Source: Hippophae tibetana (lineage: Eukaryota > Streptophyta > Magnoliopsida > Rosales > Elaeagnaceae). From it: DNA of 64,000 nucleotides. Positions 11,801 through 25,000 of the stretch are shown in pieces. The notes below the pieces were generated by a model, which worked only from the letters and a program-made list of their open reading frames with translations, was not told where the DNA came from and ran no database searches. The translations under genes were made by a program, and so were the position numbers. The stretch lies in the NCBI GenBank assembly GCA_037013495.1, contig CM072810.1:29355843-29419842 (forward strand), read 5' to 3'. The first letter of the stretch is position 1. Each line of letters opens with the position of its first letter.

Positions 11801-14130
11801 AAACCCCTAAAAAAGGGCTAATTCCATCTACCAAATATAGTAAATCTCTAGGAAAGTAGATCCCATTTCTATTCATTGGTATTAGAGTCATCATTCCTAA
11901 AACTTGTGTCAAAAATATCTTCGCTTAGACCACTATTCTTGATGTCTATAAAGCAAAGCTCTTTCCGTCCTCGAAAGTGGATGGCTGACATATTGGATAC
12001 AAGCGATGCAGTTCCAATACTTGCCCAACTCATTCATTTTATAGTAAATTCACAAGGATTTTTCAAGTATTTAAGGAAGGTTACTTTTGCTTGAAAATGA
12101 TAAGGTAAGCTAGTAAGGAATTTCTCAATCTACTTCCCTTTCCTGATAGGTCCACCTAAATTGTAGGAGTAGTTGATAATGTTTGAAACACATGATTAGA
12201 ATTTGTTCCAAGTTTCATCCTCTTGCTTGATACAGAGTTCAAAATTTTTGGTCAACTTCGTAGTTCTAGATTTATTTTTTAGCTCAAATACCTATATGAG
12301 TGGTCTGCAAAATATTTCATGTTGTTTGGAAGAAGTACAACTCTAAATTCATTGAAATAATCATTTTGGAACTCGGATTATTTTTTTCTAAAACCCCTAA
12401 AAAGGGTTAATTCTATCTAAGAAATTTAGTAACTCTTTGTGAAAGTAGATCCCATTTCTCTTCATTGGTATTAGAGTCATCGTTTCTAACAATTGTGTCA
12501 AAAAGATCTTCGCTAAGACCACTATTCTTGATGTCTATAAAGCCAAGCTCTTTCCGTCCTCGAAAGTGGATGGCTGACATATTGGATACAAGCGATGCAG
12601 TTCCAATACTTTCCCAACTCATTCATTTTACAGTAAATTCACAAGGATTTATCATGTATTTAAGGAAGGTTACTTTTGCTTGAAAATGATAAGGTAAGCT
12701 AGTAAAGAATTTCTCAATCTACTTCCCTTTCCTGATAGGTCCACCCAAATTGTAGGAGTAGTTGATAATGTTTGAAAAACATGATTAGAATTTGTTCCAA
12801 GTTTCAGCCTCTTGCTTGATATAGAGGTCAAAATTTTTGGTCAACTTCGTAGTTCTAGATTATTTTTTTAGCTCAAATACTTATATAAGTGGTCTGCAAA
12901 ATATTTCATGTTGTTTGGAAGAAGTACAACTCTAAATTCATTGAAATAATCATTTTAGAGCTCGGATTATTTTTTTCTAAAACCCCTAAAAAAGGGCTAA
13001 TTCCATCTAACAAATATAGTAAATCTCTAGGAAAGTAGATCCCATTTCTATTCATTGGTATTGGAGTCATCATTCCTAAAAACTGTGTCAAAAAGATCTT
13101 CGCTAAGACCACTATCCTTGATGTCTATAAAGCCAAGCTCTTTCCGTCCTCGAAAGTGGATGGTTGACATATTGGTTACAAGTGATGCAGTTCGAATACT
13201 TGCCCAAGTGATTCATTTTACAGTAAGTTCACAAGGATTTTTCATGTATTTAAGTAAGGTAACTTTTGCTTGAAAATGATAAGGTAAGCTAGTAAGGAAT
13301 TTCTCAATGTACTTCTCTTTCCTGATAGGTCCACTCAAATTGTACGAGTAGTTGATAGTGTTTGAAAAACATGATTAGAATTTGTTCCAAGTTTCAGCCT
13401 CTTGCTTGATATAGAGGTCAAAAAATTTGGTCAACTTCGTAGTTCTAGATTTATTTTTTAGCTCAAATACCTATATGAGTGGTCTGCCAAATATTTCATG
13501 TTGTTTGGAAGAAGTACAACTCTAAATTCATTGAAATAATAATTTTATAGCTCGGATTATTTTTTTCTAAAACCCCTAAAAAAGGGCTAATTCCATCTAC
13601 CAAATATAGTAAATCTCTAGGAAAGTAGATCCCATTTCTATTCATTGGTATTAGAGTCATCATTCCTAAAACTTGTGTCAAAAAGATCTTCGCTTAGACC
13701 ACTATTCTTGATGTCTATAAAGCAAAGCTCTTTCCGTCCTCGAAAGTGGATGGCTGACATATTGGATACAAGCGATGCAGTTCCAATACTTGCCCAACTC
13801 ATTCATTTTATAGTAAATTCACAAGGATTTTTCAAGTATTTAAGGAAGGTTACTTTTGCTTGAAAATGATAAGGTAAGCTAGTAAGGAATTTCTCAATCT
13901 ACTTCCCTTTCCTGATAGGTCCACCCAAATTGTAGGAGTAGTTGATAATGTTTGAAAAACATGATTAGAATTTGTTCCAAGTTTCATCCTCTTGCTTGAT
14001 ATAGAGTTCAAAATTTTTGGTCAACTTCGTAGTTCTAGATTTATTTTTTAGCTCAAATACCTATATGAGTGGTATGCAAAATATTTCATGTTGTTTGGAA
14101 GAAGTACAACTCTAAATTCATTGAAATAAT
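8824..14130 (-). repeat. Trimer higher-order repeat, three copies, period 1769 bp
   Basis: Three tandem trimers at 8824-10592, 10593-12361 and 12362-14130. Each has the same order of three distinct monomers: one with cattttggaactcgg, one with ggatggttgacatattgg, and one with aattttatagctcgg and aagcaaagctc. Only a handful of substitutions separate the copies by eye. The third drifts from the other two near its right end (about 13680 onward). The third monomer of each trimer shares its back half with the third monomer of the neighbouring 1765-bp trimers (6471, 8236), so a spacing near 1.77 kb runs from 5.3 to 14.1 kb. Confidence 0.9.
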
Positions 14131-17100
14131 CATTTTAGAGCTCGGATTATTTTTTTCTAAAACCCCTAAAAATGGGCTAATTCCATCTAACAAATATAGT
14201 AAATCTCTAGGAAAGTACATCCCATTTCTATTCATTGGTATTAGAGTCATCATTCCTAAAAACTGTGTCAAAAGAATCTTGGCTAAGACCACTATCCTTG
14301 ATGTCTATAAAGCCAAGCTCTTTTCGTCCTCAAAAGTGGATGGCTGACATATTGGTTACAAGTGATGCAGTTCGAATACTTGCCCAAGTGATTCATTTAA
14401 CAGTAAGTTCACAAGGATTTTTCATGTATTTAAGCAAGGTAACTTTTGCTTGAAAATGATAAGGTAAGCTAGTAAGGAATTTCTCAATGTACTTCTCTTT
14501 CCTGATAGGTCCACTCAAATTGTACGAGTAGTTGATAATGTTTGAAAAACATGATTAGAATTTGTTCCAAGTTTCATCCTCTTGCTTGATATAGAGTTCA
14601 AAATTTTTGGTCAACTTCGTAGTTCTAGATTTATTTTTTAGCTCAAATACCTATATGAGTGGTCTGCAAAATATTTCATGTTGTTTGGAAGAAGTACAAC
14701 TCTAAATTCATTGAAATAATCATTTTAGAGCTCGGATTATTTTTTTCTAAAACCCCTAAAAAAGGGCTAATTCCATGTAACAAATATAGTAAATCTTTAG
14801 GAAAGTAGATCCCATTTCTATTCATTGGTATTAGAGTCATCATTCCTAAAAACTGTGTCAAAAAGATCTTCGCTAAGACCACTATTCTTGATGTCTATAA
14901 AGCCAAGCTCTTTCCGTCCTCGAAAGTGGATGGTTGACATATTGGTTACAAGTGATGCAGTTCGAATACTTGCCCAAGTGATTCATTTCACAGTAAGTTC
15001 ACAAGGATTTTTCATGTATTTAAGGAAGGTTACTTTTGCTTGAAAATGATAAGGTAAGCTAGTAAGGAATTTCTCAATCTACTTCCCTTTCATGATAGGT
15101 CCACCCAAATTGTAGGAGTAGTTGATAATGTTTGAAAAACATGATTAGAATTTGTTCCAAGTTTCAGCCTCTTGCTTGATATAGAGGTCAAAATTTTTGG
15201 TCAACTTCGTAGTTCTAGATTTATTGTTTAGCTCAAATACCTATATTAGTTGTCTGCAAAATATTTCATGTTGTTTGGAAGAAGTACAACTCTAAATTCA
15301 TTGAAATAATCATTTTAGAGCTCGGATTATGTTTTTCTACAACCCCTAAAAAGGGTTAATTCTATCAAAGCAATTTAGTAACTCTCTGGGAAAGTAGATC
15401 CCATTTCTCTTCATTGGTATAAGAGTCATCATTCCTAACAATTGTGCCAAAAAGATCTTCACTAAGACCACAATCCTTGATGTCTATAAAGCCAAGCTCT
15501 TTCCGTCCTCGAAAGTGGATGGCTGACATATTGGATACAAGCGATGCAGTTCCAATACTTGCCCAACTCATTCATTTTACAGTAAATTCACAATGATTTA
15601 TCATGTATTTAAGGAAGGTTACTTTTGCTTGAAAATGATAAGGTAAGCTAGTAAAGAATTTCTCAATCTACTTCCCTTTCCTGATAGGTCCACCCAAATT
15701 GTAGGAGTAGTTGATAATGTTTGAAAAACATGATTAGAATTTGTTCCAAGTTTCATCCTTTTGCTTGATATAAAGTTCAAAATTTTTGGTCAACTTCGTA
15801 GTTCTAGATTTATTTTTTAGCTCAAATACCTATATGAGTGGTCTGCAAAATATTTCATGTTGTTTGGAAGAAGTACAACTCTAAATTCATTGAAATAATC
15901 ATTTTAGAGCTCGGATTATTTTTTTCTAAAACCCCTAAAAAAGGGCTAATTCCATCTAACAAATATAGTAAATCTCTAGGAAAGTAGATCCCATTTCTAT
16001 TCATTGGTATTAGAGTCATCATTCCTAAAAACTGTGTCAAAAAGATCTTCGCTAAGACCACTATCCTTGATGTCTATAAAGCCAAGCTCTTTCCGTCCTC
16101 GAAAGTGGATGGCTGACATATTGGTTACAAGTGATGCAGTTCGAATACTTGCCCAAGTGATTCATTTAACAGTGAGTTCACAAGGATTTTTCTTGTATTT
16201 AAGCAAGGTAACTTTTGCTTGAAAATGATAAGGTAAGCTAGTCAGAAATTTCACAATGTACTTCTCTTTCCTTATAGGTCCACCCAAATTGTACGAGTAG
16301 TTGATAGTGTTTGAAAAACATGATTAGAATTTGTTCCAAGTTTCAGCCTCTTGCTTGATATAGAGGTCAAAAAATTTGGTCAACTTCGTAGTTCTAGATT
16401 TATTTTTTAGCTCAAATACCTATATGAGTGGTCTGCCAAACATTTCATGTTGTTTCGAAGAAGTACAACTCTAAATTCATTGAAATAATAATTTTAGAGC
16501 TCGGATTATTTTTTTCTAAAACCCCAAAAAAAGGGCTAATTCCATCTAACAAATATAGTAAATCTCTAGGAAAGTAGATCCCATTTCTATTCATTGGTAT
16601 TAGAGTCATCATTCCTAAAAACTGTGTCAAAAAGATCTTCGCTAAGACCACTATCCTTGATGTCTATAAAGCCAAGCTCTTTCCGTCCTCGAAAGTGGAT
16701 GGTTGACATATTGGTTACAAGTGATGCAGTTCGAATACTTGCCCAAGTGATTCATTTCACAGTAAGTTCACAAGGATTTTTCATGTATTTAAGCAAGGTA
16801 ACTTTTGCTTGAAAATGATAAGGTAAGCTAGTAAGGAATTTCTCAATGTACTTCTCTTTCCTGATAGGTCCACTCAAATTGTACGAGTAGTTGATAGTGT
16901 TTGAAAAACATGATTAGAATTTGTTCCAAGTTTCAGCCTCTTGCTTGATATAGAGGTCAAAAAATTTGGTCAACTTCGTAGTTCTAGATTTATTTTTTAG
17001 CTCAAATACCTATATGAGTGGTCTGCCAAATATTTCATGTTGTTTGGAAGAAGTACAACTCTAAATTCATTGAAATAATAATTTTATAGCTCGGATTATT

Positions 17101-18849
17101 TTTTTCTAAAACCCCTAAAAAAGGGCTAATTCCATCTAACAAATATAGTAAATCTCTAGGAAAGTAGATCCCATTTCTATTCATTGGTATTAGAGTCATC
17201 ATTCCTAAAAATTGTGTCAAAAAGATCTTCGCTTAGACCACTATTCTTGATGTCTATAAAGCAAAGCTCTTTCCGTCCTCGAAAGTGGATGGCTGACATA
17301 TTGGATACAAGCGATGCAGTTCCAATACTTGCCCAACTCATTCATTTTATAGTAAATTCACAAGGATTTTTCAAGTATTTAAGGAAGGTTACTTTTGCTT
17401 GAAAATGATAAGGTAAGCTAGTAAGGAATTTCTCAATCTACTTCCCTTTCCTGATAGGTCCACCCAAATTGTAGGAGTAGTTGATAATGTTTGAAAAACA
17501 TGATTAGAATTTGTTCCAAGTTTCATCCTCTTGCTTGATATAGAGTTCAAAATTTTTGGTCAACTACGTAGTTCTAGATTTATTTTTTAGCTCAAATACC
17601 TATATGAGTGGTCTGCAAAATATTTCATGTTGTTTGGAAGAAGTACAACTCTAAATTCATTGAAATAATCATTTTAGAGCTCGGATTATTTTTTTCTAAA
17701 ACCCCTAAAAAGGGGCTAATTCCATCTAACAAATATAGTAAATCTCTAGGAAAGTAGATCCCATTTCTATTCATTGGTATTAGAGTCATCATTCCTAAAA
17801 ACTGTGTCAAAAGAATCTTGGCTAAGACCACTATCCTTGATGTCTATAAAGCCAAGCTCTTTCCGTCCTCGAAAGTGGATGGCTGACATATTGGTTACAA
17901 GTGATGCAGTTCGAATATTTGCCCAAGTGATTCATTTAACAGTAAGTTCACAAGGATTTTTCATGTATTTAAGCAAGGTAACTTTTGCTTGAAAATGATA
18001 AGGTAAGCTAGTAAGGAATTTCTCAATGTACTTCTCTTTCCTGATAGGTCCACTCAAATTGTACGAGTAGTTGATAGTGTTTGAAAAACATGATTAGAAT
18101 TTGTTCCAAGTTTCAGCCTCTTGCTTGATATAGAGGTCAAAAAATTTGGTCAACTTCGTAGTTCTACATTTATTTTTTAGCTCAAATACCTATATGAGTG
18201 GACTGCCAAATATTTCATGTTGTTTGGAAGAAGTACAACTCTAAATTCATTGAAATAATAATTTTAGAGCTCGGATTATTTTTTTCTAAAACCCCTAAAA
18301 AAGGGCTAATTCCATGTAACAAATATAGTAAATCTTTAGGAAAGTAGATCCCATTTCTATTCATTGGTATTAGAGTCATCATTCCTAAATACTGTGTCAA
18401 AAAGATCTTCGCTAAGACCACTATTCTTGATGTCTATAAAGCCAAGCTCTTTCCGTCCTCGAAAGTGGATGGTTGACATATTGTATACAAGCGATGCAGT
18501 TCCAATACTTGCCCAACTCATTCATTTTACAGTAAATTCACAAGGATTTTTCATGTATTTAAGGAAGGTTACTTTTGCTTGAAAATGATAAGGTAAGCTA
18601 GTAAGGAATTTCTCAATCTACTTCCCTTTCATGATAGGTCCACCCAAATTGTAGGAGTAGTTGATAATGTTTGAAAAACATGATTAGAATTTGTACCAAG
18701 TTTCAGCCTCTTGCTTGATATAGAGGTCAAAATTTTTGGTCAACTTCGTAGTTCTAGATTTATTGTTTAGCTCAAATACCTATATTAGTTGTCTGCAAAA
18801 TATTTCATGTTGTTTGGAAGAACTACAACTCTAAATTCATTGAAATAAT
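13541..18849 (-). repeat. Three-monomer block repeated at 3539 bp (hexamer spacing)
   Basis: The block 13541-15310 returns at 17080-18849. Diagnostic shared variants are aaaagaatcttggct (second monomer, 14270 and 17809), ttccatgtaacaaatat and aatctttaggaaag (third monomer), cctttcatgatagg (15085 and 18624) and ctatattagttgtctgc (15240 and 18780). The three monomers between the two blocks (15311-17079) are not repeated in the same way, so this is a hexamer of which only half is well preserved. Confidence 0.85.
15311..15899 (-). repeat. Chimeric monomer: left-domain front half, 9-kb-type back half
   Basis: The front half carries the left-domain signature (gattatgtttttctac, tgccaaaaagatcttcac, accacaatccttgatg) otherwise typical of monomers at 590, 4119, 5294 and 7059. 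The back half switches, at around 15530, to the 8824-type signature (tggatacaagcgatgc, ttccaatacttgccc, gatttatcatg-like end, gtaaagaatttctc). This is what gene conversion or an unequal crossover within a monomer would leave. Confidence 0.75.
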
Positions 18850-19099
18850 CATTTTAGAGCTCGGATTTTTTTTTTCTAAAACCCCTAGAAAAGGGCTAAT
18901 TCCATCTAACAAATTTAGTAAATCTCAAGGAAAGTAGATCCCATTTCTATTCATTGGTATTAGAGTCATCATTCGTAAAACTGTGTCAAAAAGATCTTCG
19001 CTAAGACCACTATCCTTGATGTCTATAAAGCCAAGCTCTTTCCGTCCTCGAAAGTGGATGGCTGACATATTGGTTACAAGTGATGCAGTTCGAATACTT

Positions 19100-22000
19100 G
19101 CCAAAGTGATTCATTTAAAAGTAAGTTCACAAGGATTTTTCATGTATTTAAGCAAGGTAACTTTTGCTTGAAAATGATAAGGTAAGCTAGTAAGGAATTT
19201 CTCAATCTACTTCCCTTTCCTGATAGGTCCACCCAAATTGTAGGAGTAGTTGATAATGTTTGAAAAAAATGATTAGAATTTGTTCCAAGTTTCATCCTCT
19301 TGCTTGATATAGAGTTCAAAATTTTTGGTCAACTTCGTAGTTCTAGATTTATTTTTTAGCTCAAATACCTATATGAGTGGTCTGCAAAATATTTCATGTT
19401 GTTTGGAAGAAGTACAACTCTAAATTCATTGAAATAATCATTTTAGAGCTCGGATTATTTTTTTCTAAAACCCCTAAAAAAGGGCTAATTCCACCTAACA
19501 AATTTAGTAAATCTCTAGGAAAGTAGATCCCATTTCTATTCATTGGTATTAGAGTCATCATTCCTAAAAACTGTGTCTAAAAGATCTTCGCTAAGACCAC
19601 TATCCTTGATGTCTATAGAGGCAGGCTCTTTCCGTCCTCTAAAGTGGATGGCGGACATATTGGATACACGTGATGCAGTTCGAATACTTTCCCAAGTGAT
19701 TCATTTAGCAGTAAGTTCACAAGGATTTTTCATGTATTTAAGCAAGGTAACTTTTGCTTGAAAATGATAAGGTAAGCTAGTAAGGAATTTCTCAATCTAC
19801 TTCCCTTTCCTTATAGGTCCACCCAAATTGTACGAGTAGTTGATAATGTTTGAAAAACATGAATAGAATTTGTTCCAAGTTTCATCCTCTTGCTTGATAT
19901 AGAGTTCAAAATTTTTGGTCAACTTCGTAGTTCTAGATTTATTTTTTTAGCTCAAATACCTATATGAGTGGTCTGTAAAATATTTCATGTTGTTTGGAAG
20001 AAGTACAACTCTAAATTCATTGAAATAATCATTTTAGAGCTCGGATTATATTTTTTCTAAAACCCCTAAAAAAGGGCTAATTCTATCAAAGAAATTTAGT
20101 AAATCTCTGGGAAAGTAGAACCCATTCTTTTCATTGGTGTTAGAGTCATCATTTCTAACAATTGTGTCAAAAAGATCTTCGCTAAGACCACTATCCTTGA
20201 TGTCTATAAAGCCAAGCTCTTTCTGTCCTCGAAAGTGGATGGCTGACATATTGGATACAAGTGATGTAGTTCGAATACTTGCCCAAGTGATTCATTTAAC
20301 AGTAAGTTCGCAAGGATTTTTTATGTATTTAAGCAAGGTAACTTTTCCTTGAAAATGATAAGGTAAGCTTGTAAGGAATTTCTCAATCTATTTCCCTTTC
20401 CAGATAGGTCCACCCAAATTGTACGAGTAGTTGATAGTGTTTGAAAAACAAGATTAGAATTTGTTCCACGTTTCATCCTCTTGCATGATATAGAGTTCAA
20501 AATTTTTGGTCAACTTCGTAGTTCTAGATTTATTTTTTAGCTCAAATACCTATATGATTGGTCTGCAAAATATTTCATGTTGTTTGGAAGAATTACAACT
20601 CTAAATTCATTGAAATAATCATTTTGGAGCTCGGATTATTTTTTTCTAAAACCCCTAAAAAGGGTTAATTCTTTCTGAGAAATTTAGTAACTCTCTGGGA
20701 AAGTACATCCCATTTCTCTTCATTGGTATTAGAGGTATCATTTCTAACAATTGTGTCAAAAAGATTTTCACTAAAACCACTATCCTTGATGTCTATAAAG
20801 CCAAGCTCTTTCCGTCATCGAAAGTGGATGGCTGACATATTGGTTACAAGTGATGCAGTTCGAATACTTGCCCAAGTGATTCATTTAACAGTAAGTTCAC
20901 AAGGATTTTTCATGTATTTAAGCAAGGTAACTTTTGCTTGAAAATGATAAGGTAAGCTAGTAAGGAATTTCTCAATGTACTTCTCTTTCCTGATAGGTCC
21001 ACCCAAATTGTACGAGTAGTTGATAATGTTTGAAAAACATGATTAGAATTTTTTCTAAGTTTCAGCCTCTTGCTTGATATAGAGGTCAAAATTTTTGGTC
21101 AACTTCGTAGTTTTAGATTTATTTTTTAGCTCAAATACCTATATGAGTTTCTGCCAAATATTTCATGTTGTTTGGAATAAGTAAAACTCTAAATTCATTG
21201 AAATAATCATTTTAGAGCTCGGATTATTTTTTTCTAAAACCCCTAAAAAAGTGTTAATTCTATCCAAGAAATTTAGTAAATCTCTGGGAAAGTAGATCCC
21301 ATTTCTCTTCATTGTTATTAGAGTCATCATTCCTAACAATTGTGCCAAAAAGATCTTCAATAAGACCACTATCCTTGATGTCTATAAAGCCCAGCTCTTT
21401 CCGTCCTCGAAAGGGGATGGCTGACATATTGGTTACGAGTGATGCAGTTCGAATACTTGCCCAAGTGATTCATTTAACAGTAAGTTCGCAAGGATTTTTT
21501 ATGTATTTAGGCAAGGTAACTTTTGCTTGAAAATGATAAGTAAAGCTTGTAAGGAATTTCTCAATCGACTTGCCTTTCCTGATAGGTCAACCGAAATTGT
21601 ACGAGTAGTTGATAATGGTTGAAAAACATGATTAGAATTTGTTCCAAGTTTCAGCCTCTTGTTTGATATAGAGGTCAAAACTTTTGGTCAACTTCGTAGT
21701 TCTAGATTTATTTTTTAGCTCAAATACCTATATGAGTGGTCTGGCAAATATTTCATGTTGTTTGGAAGAAGTACAACTCTAAATTCATTGAAATAATCAT
21801 TTTAGAGCTCAGATTATTTTTTTCTAAAACCCCTAAAAAAGGGTTAATTCTATCTAAGAAATTTAGTAAATCTCCAGAAAAATAGATCCCATTTCTCTTC
21901 ATTGGTATTAGAGTCATCATTCCTAACAATTGTGCCAAAAAGATCTTCACGAAGACCACAATCCTTGATGTCTATAAAGCCAAGCTCTTTCCGTCCTCGA

Positions 22001-25000
22001 AAGTGGATGGCTGACATATTGGTTACAAGTGATGCAGTTCGAATACTTGCCCAAGTGATTCATTTAACAGAAAGTTCACAAGAATTTTTCATGTATTTAA
22101 GCAAGGTAACTTTTGCTTGAAAATGATAAGGTAAGCTAGTAAGGAATTTCTCAATCTGCTTCTCTTTCCTGATAGGTCCACCTAAATTGTACGAGTAGTT
22201 GATAAGGTTTGAAAAATATGATTAGAATTTATTCAAAGTTTCATCCTCTTGCTTGATATAGAGTTCAATATTTTTATTCAACTTCGTAGTTCTAGGTTTA
22301 TTTTGAAGCTCAAATACCTATATAAGTGGTCTAAAAATTATTTCATGTTGTTTGGAAGAAGTACAACTCTAAATTCATTGAAATAATCATTTTGGAGCTC
22401 GGATTATTTTTTTCTAAAACCCCTAAAAAAGGGCTAATTCCATCTAACAAATATAGTAAATCTCTAGGAAAGTAGATCCCATTTCTATTCATTGGTATTA
22501 GAGTCATCATTCCTAAAAATTGTGTCAAAAAGATCTTCGCTTAGACCACTATTCTTGATGTCTATAAAGCCAAGCTCTTTCCGTCCTCGAAAGTGGATGG
22601 CTGACATATTGAATACAAGTGATGCAGTTCCAATACTTGCCCAACTCATTCATTTTATAGTAAATTCACAAGGATTTTTCATGTATTTAAGCAAGGTAAC
22701 TTTTGCTTGAAAATGATAAGGTAAGCTAGTAAGGAATTTCTCAATCTACTTCCCTTTCCTGATAGGTCCACCCAAATTGTAGGAGTAGTTGATAATGTTT
22801 GAAAAAAATGATTAGAATTTGTTCCAAGTTTCATCCTCTTGCTTGATATAGAGTTCAAAATTTTTGGTCAACTTCGTAGTTCTAGATTTATTTTTTAGCT
22901 CAAATACCTATATGAGTGGTCTGCAAAATATTTCATGTTGTTTGGAAGAAGTACAACTCTAAATTCATTGAAATAATCATTTTAGAGCTCGGATTATTTT
23001 TTTCTAAAACCCCTAAAAGAGGGCTAATTCCACCTAACAAATTTAGTAAATCTCTAGGAAAGTAGATCCCATTTCTATTCATTGGTATTAGAGTCATCAT
23101 TCCTAAAAACTGTGTCAAAAAGATCTTCGCTAAGACCACTATCCTTGATGTCTATATAGCCAGGCTCTTTCCGTCCTCTAAAGTGGATAGCTGACATATT
23201 GGATACAAGTGATGCAGTTCGAATACTTGCCCAAGTTATTCATTTAACAGTAAGTTCACAAGGATTTTTCATGTATTTAAGCAAGGTAACTTTTGCTTGA
23301 AAATGATAAGGTAAGCTAGTAAGGAATTTCTCAATCTACTTCCCTTTCCTTATAGGTCCACCCAAATTGTACGAGTAGTTGATAATGTTTGAAAAACATG
23401 ATTAGAATTTGTTCCAAGTTTCATCCTCTTGCTTGATATAGAGTTCAAAATTTTTGGTCAACTTCGTAGTTCTAGATTTATTTTTTTAGCTCAAATACCT
23501 ATATGAGTGGTCTGTAAAATATTTCATGTTGTTTGGAAGAAGTACAACTCTAAATTCATTGAAATAATCATTTTAGAGCTCGGATTATTTTTTTCTAAAA
23601 CCCCTAAAAAAGGGCTAATTCTATCAAAGAAATTTAGTAACTCTCTGGGAAAGTAGAACCCATTCTCTTCATTGGTGTTAGAGTCATCATTTCTAACAAT
23701 TGTGTCAAAAAGATCTTCGCTAAGACCACTATCCTTGATGTCTATAAAGCCAAGCTCTTTCCGTCCTCGAAAGTGGATGGCTGACATATTGGATACAAGT
23801 GATGTAGTTCGAATACTTGCCCAAGTGATTCATTTAACAGTAAGTTCGCAAGGATTTTTCATGTATTTATGCAAGGTAACTTTTGCTTGAAAATGATAAG
23901 GTAAGCTAGTAAGGAATTTCTCAATCTACTTCCCTTTCCTTATAGGTCCACCCAAATTGTACGAGTAGTTGATAATGTTTGAAAAACATGATTAGAATTT
24001 GTTCCAAGTTTCATCCTCTTGCTTGATATAGAGTTCAAAATTTTTGGTCAAGTTCGTAGTTCTAGATTTATTTTTTAGCTCAAATACCTATATGATTGGT
24101 CTGCAAAATATTTCATGTTGTTTGGAAGAATTACAACTCTAAATTCGTTGAAATAATCATTTTGGAGCTCGGATTATTTTTTTCTAAAACCCCTAAAAAG
24201 GGTTAATTCTTTCTAAGAAATTTAGTAACTCTCTGGGAAAGTACATCCCATTTCTCTTCATTGGTATTAGAGATATCATTTCTAACAATTGTGTCAAAAA
24301 GATTTTCACTAAGACCACTATCCTTGATGTCTATAAAGCCAAGCTCTTTCCGTCATCGAAAGTGGATGGCTGACATATTGGTTACAAGTGATGCAGTTCG
24401 AATACTTGCCCAAGTGATTCATTTAAGAGTAACTTCAAAAGGATTTTTCATGTATTTAAGCAAAGTAACTTTTGCTTGAAAATGATACGGTAAGCTAGTA
24501 AGGAATTTCTCAATGTACTTCTCTTTCTTGATAGGTCCACCCAAATTGTATGAGTAGTTGATAGTGTTTGAAAAACATCATTAGAATTTGTTCCAAGTTT
24601 CAGCCTCTTACTTGATATAGAGGTCAAAAATTTTGGTCAACTTCGTAGTTCTAGATTTATTTTTTTAGCTCAAATACCTATATGAGTGGTCTGTAAAATA
24701 TTTCATGTTGTTTGGAAGAAGTACAACTCTAAATTCATTGAAATAATCATTTTAGAGCTCGGATTATTTTTTTCTAAAACCCCTAAAAAAGGGCTAATTC
24801 TATCAAAGAAATTTAGTAAATCTCTGGGAAAGTAGAACCCATTCTCTTCATTGGTGTTAGAGTCATCATTTCTAACAATTGTGTCAAAAAGATCTTCGCT
24901 AAGACCACTATCCTTGATGTCTATAAAGCCAAGCTCTTTCCGTCCTCGAAAGTGGATGGCTGACATATTGGATACAAGTGATGTAGTTCGAATACTTGCC

